NCBI GenBank assembly: GCA_030151635.1
Contig: JASLDF010000057.1
Coordinates: forward strand, 1-11,649
Source of the DNA: Bacteroides sp.
Lineage (GTDB): Bacteria > Bacteroidota > Bacteroidia > Bacteroidales > Bacteroidaceae
DNA: 11,649 nt
Reading direction: 5' to 3'
How positions within the stretch are numbered: position 1 is the stretch's first letter; the number at the start of each line of letters is the position of its first letter. Below the pieces are notes generated by a model, which saw nothing but the letters and a program-made list of their open reading frames with translations, searched no databases and had not been told where the DNA came from. Positions 6,328-11,649 of the stretch are shown here, piece after piece. The translations under genes were made by a program, and so were the position numbers.

Positions 6328-8700
6328 ATGAATAGAACACTCAAATATACATTAAGAGCCATCCGTAGTAACTGGCAAATTCTTTTTGTAAAAGTATTTA
6401 CATTGGGTATTGGTATAGCTCTATCTACAGTATTGTTTACTAAAATTATTGCTGAGTGGAGTAAAGATAGCTTTTATCTTGACATTGATCAGTTGCATAC
6501 AATAGAAGCAAAATATACATTTAAGAGTAACAGAAGCGGAATATCAACTTTATATCAGGGATATATTTCTGGAGGTGTGGCAAATCGTATAGCTCAAGAA
6601 GTGAGCGGAATAGCTTTTGGAACACGTTTCTATGCATTACCTTCAGAATATATGATGACTGCTGATAAAAAAGAGTTTAAGTGTATATCTATCGTTGCTG
6701 ATGATTCTTTCTTTGATGTTCTTCACAGACCTATTTTACAAGGAGACCCACAGAAAGCTCTTTCAACGGCCAATTGTGTAATGATCTCAAAAACAATGGC
6801 AAAGAAACTTGGAAGTAAGAGCGTGGTTGGTGAAACTCTTTTACTCGATGTAAATGAGCGTACTCTTTTAACAATAGGAGGTGTTTATGAAGATTTCCCA
6901 TTCAATTCAACTATCCAGCCAGACCTTGTTATCTCACTTAAATCTTTATCGAATCTCAATGCTTATGATGGTGCTGATGATTGGGTTGGTAATGATAGGT
7001 ACACTGGCATAGTGAAACTTCATCCAAATGTGAATCTCGCCAATATAAATGAGGCTATTAAAACAGTACAGAGCAAATATCAGGATCAAGAATATCTAGA
7101 GAAAGGAGGTATTCAGATAAAGTATCTACTTAAACCTTTGGCAAAAAACTATACTGACAAAAAATGGGTCAAACAGGGAATTCTTTTGCTATCTGCTGTA
7201 TCTGTCATTATAATTTTGATTGCTATACTAAACTATGCACTGTTAAGCACTTCGACTGTTATTCTACGTTCTAGAGAGGTTGCTTTACATAAATGTATGG
7301 GAGCTGGTAAGGTGGATATTATATTAATGGTTTATACAGAAGCTTTTATCCATATTGTTTTAGCTTTAATTTTTGCCCTAATTTTAATGATATTGTCGAA
7401 AGATGTTATTTTTCTGTTGACAGACCTACCTATCGAGGCTTTTGTCAACAATAATACTTGTAGTCTTCTTTTTTTAATTCTATTCTTTCTTTTTATTGCA
7501 ACAGGGATTATTCCTGCCTATCTCTACTTAAAGATACCAGTACTTACAGTATTAAACAATTACAATAAAAGCAATCGTATGTCTAAATTGGTGTTCCTTT
7601 TTATTCAAATTATTGGAGCATCCTTATTACTTACTTTCTTACTCTACATCAACAAACAGTATTATGCAATGTTGAACGAAGATGTAGGATACTCTTATGA
7701 CAACATTCTTTTTACTACTATGCGGTTAGATGATAAAGGACAATATGAAAATATTGTAGCAGCTTTGAAAGAGTGTGAATTAGTAGAAGATGTCTCTTCA
7801 GCTGCACGTTTACCATTTGAATCAGGCTCAGGAAATAATTTTAGGGCAATTGGGAATGATGAAGAATTACTAAACATTGCTGATATGTATGGTGCATCGA
7901 CTAACTATTTAGACTTTATGGGGATGAAAATAGTAGAAGGCAAGAAGTTTGAGCTAGATACTCCTCTTAATGAGATTTTAGTGAGTGATAATTTAGCAAA
8001 GGGACTAGCTCCATTTGTAGATCTATCTCATGGCATTGTGGGACAACAATTCTTTTTATCTGAGCATGGTATAGTGACAATAAGAGGAGTTTACAGGCGG
8101 ATACGATTAGGTACCGTACTAGCATCAGATTCTCGACCATCGGTAATATTCAATACAAGCACACCAAGTAAAATGCTACTTGTGAAATTGAAAAAGATGA
8201 ATGGTGCACACATTGCTAAAGTGAATGATCTTTTAAAACAATATACACAGACAAATAGGTATGTATTCAAGCCTTATGTAACACAAATTGAAGAAATGTA
8301 TAAAGAGGCGCATCAATTGCAAAAAATAATTTTGATAGGTAGCGTTATGGCTTTTCTTATAGTCGTTATTGGGTTAATAGGTTACACACAATATGAAGTT
8401 AAGAGTCGAAGTAAAGAAATTGCGATTAGAAAAATAAATGGAGCAACATTTACAGACTTGACAAAGTTATTCAGTAAACATATCTACTTTATAGCATTGC
8501 CTGCTATTCTTCTAGGAATGGCTAGTTCAATCTATCTATTTGATATTTGGGCACAAGATTTTACTCTTAAAGCGTCCCTAACACTACTAGAGTATATATA
8601 CATATTACTGTTTATCTTATTACTGATAAGTTTGATAACTATAATCCAACTTAAGGGTATAAGTAATTCAAATCCTATTGATTCACTTAAATCAGAATAA
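6328..8700 (+). CDS. FtsX/MacB-type ABC transporter permease, second paralogue
   Basis: With the ATG at 6328 the product is 790 residues. The frame is open further upstream to an ATG at 6172, but that extension overlaps the previous gene by over 150 bases and has no family-like sequence. The chosen start gives the expected basic N-terminus MNRTLKYTLRAIRSNW before TM1. Predicted segments are TM1 about 17-40, periplasmic domain 41-280, TM2-4 about 282-305, 333-356 and 376-400, TM5 about 418-440, second periplasmic domain 441-662, and TM6-8 about 664-687, 715-737 and 752-775. Coupling motifs follow both TM2 (SREVALHKCMGAG, 315-327) and TM6 (SKEIAIRKINGAT, 695-707). It shares architecture and the NPIxSLKSE tail with the first permease, so the two probably arose by duplication and may form a heterodimer using one ATPase. 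Substrate unknown. Confidence 0.9.
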   Translation: MNRTLKYTLRAIRSNWQILFVKVFTLGIGIALSTVLFTKIIAEWSKDSFYLDIDQLHTIEAKYTFKSNRSGISTLYQGYISGGVANRIAQEVSGIAFGTRFYALPSEYMMTADKKEFKCISIVADDSFFDVLHRPILQGDPQKALSTANCVMISKTMAKKLGSKSVVGETLLLDVNERTLLTIGGVYEDFPFNSTIQPDLVISLKSLSNLNAYDGADDWVGNDRYTGIVKLHPNVNLANINEAIKTVQSKYQDQEYLEKGGIQIKYLLKPLAKNYTDKKWVKQGILLLSAVSVIIILIAILNYALLSTSTVILRSREVALHKCMGAGKVDIILMVYTEAFIHIVLALIFALILMILSKDVIFLLTDLPIEAFVNNNTCSLLFLILFFLFIATGIIPAYLYLKIPVLTVLNNYNKSNRMSKLVFLFIQIIGASLLLTFLLYINKQYYAMLNEDVGYSYDNILFTTMRLDDKGQYENIVAALKECELVEDVSSAARLPFESGSGNNFRAIGNDEELLNIADMYGASTNYLDFMGMKIVEGKKFELDTPLNEILVSDNLAKGLAPFVDLSHGIVGQQFFLSEHGIVTIRGVYRRIRLGTVLASDSRPSVIFNTSTPSKMLLVKLKKMNGAHIAKVNDLLKQYTQTNRYVFKPYVTQIEEMYKEAHQLQKIILIGSVMAFLIVVIGLIGYTQYEVKSRSKEIAIRKINGATFTDLTKLFSKHIYFIALPAILLGMASSIYLFDIWAQDFTLKASLTLLEYIYILLFILLLISLITIIQLKGISNSNPIDSLKSE

Positions 8701-8724
8701 TAATAATCTTTAAATACCATTCTT

Positions 8725-9405
8725 ATGATTAAAATAGAAAATATGGGCAAAGTCTTTAGAACCGAGGAGGTACAGACTACAGCTTTAAACAACATCAATT
8801 TACAAGTTACTCCTAATGAGTTTGTTGCAATAATGGGACCATCGGGATGTGGAAAATCAACACTTTTAAATATTATTGGATTGCTAGATAACCCTACATC
8901 AGGTTCTTATAAATTGGATGGGGAGGAGTTGGCTACTTTAAAAGAAAAAGACAGAACAAGAATACGAAAAGGCAACATAGGCTTTATTTTTCAAAGTTTT
9001 AATTTGATAGATGAAATGACAGTCTATGAAAATGTAGAGCTCCCATTGATTTATCTTGATGTCAAAGCTTCTGAACGAAAAAGAAAAGTAGAAGAGGCAT
9101 TAAAGAGAATGAATATTAGCCATCGTATAAATCATTTTCCAAGTCAACTATCGGGTGGGCAACAGCAACGTGTTGCTATTGCCAGGGCAGTGGTTGCAAA
9201 TCCTAAACTCATACTAGCAGATGAGCCAACAGGAAATTTAGATTCAAAGAATGGACGTGATGTTATGGACCTACTAACACAATTGAATCAAGAAGGCGCG
9301 ACAATATTAATGGTAACTCACTCGCAACACGATTCATCTTTCGCACACCGTACTATCAATTTATTTGATGGTTCGATAATTACTGAGGTAGAAAATAGAT
9401 TATAA
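8725..9405 (+). CDS. MacB/LolD-type ABC transporter ATP-binding protein
   Basis: This 226-residue soluble ATPase has the usual size for the MacB/LolD/FtsE group. All catalytic motifs are intact: Walker A GPSGCGKST (38-46), Q-loop Gln90 in FIFQSFNL, signature LSGGQ (142-146), Walker B LILADEP (162-168) with catalytic Glu167, the D-loop NLDS (171-174), and the switch His199 in VTHS. It would dimerise on the cytoplasmic side and power the two permeases encoded just upstream. It is the last gene of the operon, 24 bases after the second permease gene, and the only ATPase in it. It is followed by the large inverted repeat that separates it from the convergent kinase gene. No signal peptide or membrane segment is present. 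Confidence 0.96.
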   Translation: MIKIENMGKVFRTEEVQTTALNNINLQVTPNEFVAIMGPSGCGKSTLLNIIGLLDNPTSGSYKLDGEELATLKEKDRTRIRKGNIGFIFQSFNLIDEMTVYENVELPLIYLDVKASERKRKVEEALKRMNISHRINHFPSQLSGGQQQRVAIARAVVANPKLILADEPTGNLDSKNGRDVMDLLTQLNQEGATILMVTHSQHDSSFAHRTINLFDGSIITEVENRL

Positions 9406-9419
9406 TACTTCTAGTATAT

Positions 9420-9485
9420 AAAGACAATTAATTGCTGGGGCTATTTTAGAGAGTACCTTTGGAGACTCTACGATTAATTGTCTTT
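9420..9485. terminator. large inverted repeat, candidate bidirectional terminator between convergent units
   Basis: AAAGACAATTAAT (9420-9432) pairs perfectly with ATTAATTGTCTTT (9473-9485). One wobble and one further G-C pair extend the stem to 15 bp. Inside, TAGAG (9447-9451) can pair with CTCTA (9466-9470). The right arm covers the last codons and stop of the kinase gene. Both transcripts would leave the stem with TCTTT but without a long T run, so termination may be weak, and the structure could instead protect 3' ends. A smaller hairpin, ATACT-TCT-AGTAT (9405-9417), precedes it. Confidence 0.55.
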
Positions 9486-10802
9486 CAATTCATCCTTTGG
9501 AAAAAATAATGAGAACACATTCCAACCTGCTTGATATTGGTATGTAATACTTCCTTTATGTAACTGCATCATGTAACGGCTAACGCTTAGTCCTACACCA
9601 GAACCTTGCTCTTTCGTGCTAAAAAAAGGAACAAATATCTGACTCATAACTTCAGGAGGTATAGGTGAACCACTATTTTTAATGCGAATAATTGTAAATA
9701 GGTTTTCAATTTCATGCTCTACTTTAATAATACTATCACAGCCAGAAGCCTCTATTGCATTCTTGATAAGATTGAGCATAATCTGCATAAAATGTCCTTT
9801 ATCTGCTGTTAGAGTAACCTCTTCTTTAGGAGTAAATAAAATTTCTATTTGTTTTAGTTCCTCTTGTTCAGTAGATAATTGTATTGCTTTAGCTATCAAT
9901 TTTGTAGCATTAAAATTGCTCAATTGAGGTGCAGGTATTCGTGTAAATTTTCTATATGATTCTACAAACTGCAGTAGCTCTTTTGAGGTGAAGTGTATCG
10001 TTTCAAGTCCTTCAATCAACATATTATTGGCTGATTGTTCTTGTTTTATAACTTGAAGTAGAGTATCTGTTAGAGAGGTAATAGGAGCGATAGAGTTCAT
10101 TATTTCATGAGTCATAACACGAATTAATTTAATCCACGAATCTACCTCTCTATTATCTAGCTCATTCTTAATGTTGTTTAATATTATAATCTTTAAATCT
10201 TCTTGCTGCATTTTTAATCTATCAGCTCTGATAGTTAACTCAATTTCACCTCGTTCAGATTCTATTTTAAGTTGCTTCACCTCTTGACTGGGCTTAATAT
10301 TCTTAAATAGTTGAGGCAGGGTGCTTTTAACAGCTTTAAGTTGGTTAAGATGAGTAAGAATTGGCATTTTGAGTAGTTGTAAAGCAGCTTGATTCACTGT
10401 TTTAACCTGATCATTACTATTTATAATGATGATTCCTGTAGATACATTCTCTACAACTATACTAAAGAATTGCTCTTGTTCAATTACTTTTCGCTTTGTA
10501 TTAGCCAAGATTCCTTTAATTCTATTCATTACACTGTGTAGCTCTCGTTCTCGCTTTGTTCCTATTTTATCATCAAAATGGAAAGAGTAATCCCCATTTT
10601 CAATGGCATTAAAAAGAAAAGTTACATTTTTACTAATTTTTGTATAGTATATATTCGCTTTATAGATGTTATATACCAATATCACTAATGAAAAGAAAGC
10701 GCCTATATAGTAGGATTCTAAAATAAGAATAGGGAGAGCTACAGAACTAATTATAACAAAAATGAGGCATAAACAGAGGTTGTAATCTATAGATTTGAAC
10801 AT
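9474..10802 (-). CDS. NtrY-like PAS-domain sensor histidine kinase
   Basis: This 442-residue kinase probably phosphorylates the NtrC-family activator encoded 12 bases upstream of it in the same transcription unit. Two membrane helices (about 9-28 and 31-48) are joined by only a few residues, so almost nothing projects into the periplasm. A HAMP-like linker (about 52-105) and a PAS domain (about 110-212) follow. The dimerisation/phosphotransfer box contains His232 in MTHEIMNS; Glu233 and Asn236 fit the ExxN pattern of kinases that also act as phosphatases. The ATPase domain has an N-box NLIKNAIEA (344-352), a G1 region NSGSPIP (376-382) that deviates from the usual DxGxG, an F-box region PFFSTK (392-397), and a G2 box GSGVGLSVS (400-408). 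The start ATG is at 10800-10802 with no Shine-Dalgarno. The protein looks complete. The signal is unknown; it may be sensed in the membrane, by the PAS domain, or through the transporter. Confidence 0.92.
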   Translation of the reverse strand: MFKSIDYNLCLCLIFVIISSVALPILILESYYIGAFFSLVILVYNIYKANIYYTKISKNVTFLFNAIENGDYSFHFDDKIGTKRERELHSVMNRIKGILANTKRKVIEQEQFFSIVVENVSTGIIIINSNDQVKTVNQAALQLLKMPILTHLNQLKAVKSTLPQLFKNIKPSQEVKQLKIESERGEIELTIRADRLKMQQEDLKIIILNNIKNELDNREVDSWIKLIRVMTHEIMNSIAPITSLTDTLLQVIKQEQSANNMLIEGLETIHFTSKELLQFVESYRKFTRIPAPQLSNFNATKLIAKAIQLSTEQEELKQIEILFTPKEEVTLTADKGHFMQIMLNLIKNAIEASGCDSIIKVEHEIENLFTIIRIKNSGSPIPPEVMSQIFVPFFSTKEQGSGVGLSVSRYMMQLHKGSITYQYQAGWNVFSLFFPKDELKDN

Positions 10803-10814
10803 GGCAGAAATAAA

Positions 10815-11649
10815 TTAAAGATTGTACTTTTTTATTTTACTATATAGTGTAGGACGTGTAATTCCTAGTTCGGAAGCGATAGCAGAAATATTTCCTTCGT
10901 GTGTAAGAAGTGCTTTCTCTATCATAACTCTTTCTACCTCTTGAATGGTTAATCCTTGTAAAACATCCTCTTTTATAATGTCAGAAGACTCTTCTCTAAA
11001 TTTAAAATCTTCGGGAGTTAGGGTATCTGAATCTGCCAATATAACAGCCTTTTCAAGAGTATGCTGCAGTTCTCTTACGTTGCCAGGCCAAGTATGTTTT
11101 TTAAGCTTATCCATAGCTTCAGGATTTATATGCATCCTTCTGTTGTGGTATTTTTCTGTGTATTTATTTAGAAAAAAAGAAGCTAACAAGGGGATATCTT
11201 CTTTGCGTTTTCGTAATGGGGGAACATTTAGTTCGATGGTATTAATACGGTAGAAAAGGTCTTCTCTAAAAGTTCCCTCTTTTACAGCTTTTGGAAGATT
11301 GGTATTAGTCGCCGCAATGAGGCGTATGTTAATTGGTATATCTATATTACTTCCTACCTTAGTGATGCTTCTAGTTTGTAGTGCAGAGAGTAATTTCGCT
11401 TGCATGGTAATATCTAGATTACCAATCTCATCTAAGAATAGCGTACCATTGTGTGCCAATTCAAATTTACCAATTCGATCGGTTTTAGCATCTGTAAAAG
11501 CTCCCTTAGCATGGCCAAACAATTCACTCTCAAAAAGAGTTTCAACGATAGCCCCCATATCTACGGTTACTAAAGGCCCTGTTAATTGATTGGCTAGTAT
11601 ATGTATTTGTTTTGCTACTACTTCTTTACCTGTACCATTTTCTCCTGTT
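10815..11649 (-). CDS. sigma-54-dependent NtrC-family transcriptional activator (N-terminus outside window)
   Basis: The frame is open to the right edge, giving 277 visible residues. The Met codon at 11556-11558 is internal, because Walker A (GENGTGKE, codons 11622-11645) lies upstream of it in frame. Counting from that Met, the sigma-54 contact loop is GAFTDA (19-24), Walker B is LFLDEIG (40-46), sensor I is IAATNTN (81-87), putative arginine fingers lie in FREDLFYRIN (97-106), and sensor II is WPGNVREL (157-164). A C-terminal Fis-type helix-turn-helix follows at about 222-247 (NISAIASELGITRPTLYSK). The missing N-terminus presumably holds a receiver domain, as expected beside a histidine kinase. 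It would activate RNA polymerase carrying sigma-54, plausibly at the promoter before the efflux operon. The kinase gene follows after 12 bases. Confidence 0.94.
   Translation of the reverse strand, partial: TGENGTGKEVVAKQIHILANQLTGPLVTVDMGAIVETLFESELFGHAKGAFTDAKTDRIGKFELAHNGTLFLDEIGNLDITMQAKLLSALQTRSITKVGSNIDIPINIRLIAATNTNLPKAVKEGTFREDLFYRINTIELNVPPLRKRKEDIPLLASFFLNKYTEKYHNRRMHINPEAMDKLKKHTWPGNVRELQHTLEKAVILADSDTLTPEDFKFREESSDIIKEDVLQGLTIQEVERVMIEKALLTHEGNISAIASELGITRPTLYSKIKKYNL

Noticed and set aside
11556..11558. ATG (- strand) as the start of the activator
   Set aside because: Walker A (GENGTGKE) lies in frame upstream of it, so the gene continues beyond the right edge.
10945..11589. Open frames on the + strand opposite the activator gene
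   Set aside because: They lie antisense to an intact AAA+ domain and show no recognisable motifs, so they are frame shadows. The same applies to other opposite-strand frames in the operon.
1..11649. CRISPR arrays, tRNA or rRNA genes, insertion sequences
   Set aside because: No regularly spaced repeats, no cloverleaf-type sequence, and no transposase or terminal inverted repeats were recognised on either strand.

Overview
The window looks like chromosomal DNA from a member of the Bacteroidetes, probably order Bacteroidales. The DNA is AT-rich. The start codons lack clear Shine-Dalgarno sequences and have A/T-rich leaders instead. The families present are typical of that phylum: a DUF4080-type radical SAM protein, MacB/FtsX-like permeases in which the domain set is duplicated in one polypeptide, and an NtrY/NtrC-like pair with a HEIMN kinase box. 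The genus cannot be fixed from the sequence alone.

Layout. Bases 1-966 hold the 3' part of a B12-binding/radical SAM gene (+ strand). A 458-base gap (967-1424) follows. It contains a terminator-like hairpin, two closely spaced inverted repeats of the form GTAAA-N5-TTTAC, and a strong candidate sigma-54 (-24/-12) promoter 28 bases before the next gene. Bases 1425-9405 form a tight five-gene + strand operon: outer-membrane TolC-type channel, HlyD/MacA-type membrane fusion protein, two paralogous FtsX/MacB-type permeases, and a MacB/LolD-type ATPase. The intergenic gaps are 6, 11, 2 and 24 bases. A large inverted repeat at 9420-9485 separates this operon from two convergent - strand genes: an NtrY-like sensor histidine kinase (9474-10802) and a sigma-54-dependent NtrC-family activator (10815 to beyond the right edge).

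How it fits together. The operon encodes all parts of a tripartite ABC efflux pump that could drive export from the periplasm through the outer membrane. The kinase/activator pair ends next to it, and the only convincing promoter for the pump is of the sigma-54 type, which needs an activator of exactly this family. The two palindromes lie about 80 and 100 bases upstream of the predicted transcription start and 21 bp apart, as expected for an enhancer bound by a dimeric NtrC-like protein. The most interesting reading is therefore a self-contained regulated efflux module. Its kinase has almost no periplasmic sensor, and its two permeases are non-identical. The substrate and the signal cannot be read from the sequence.
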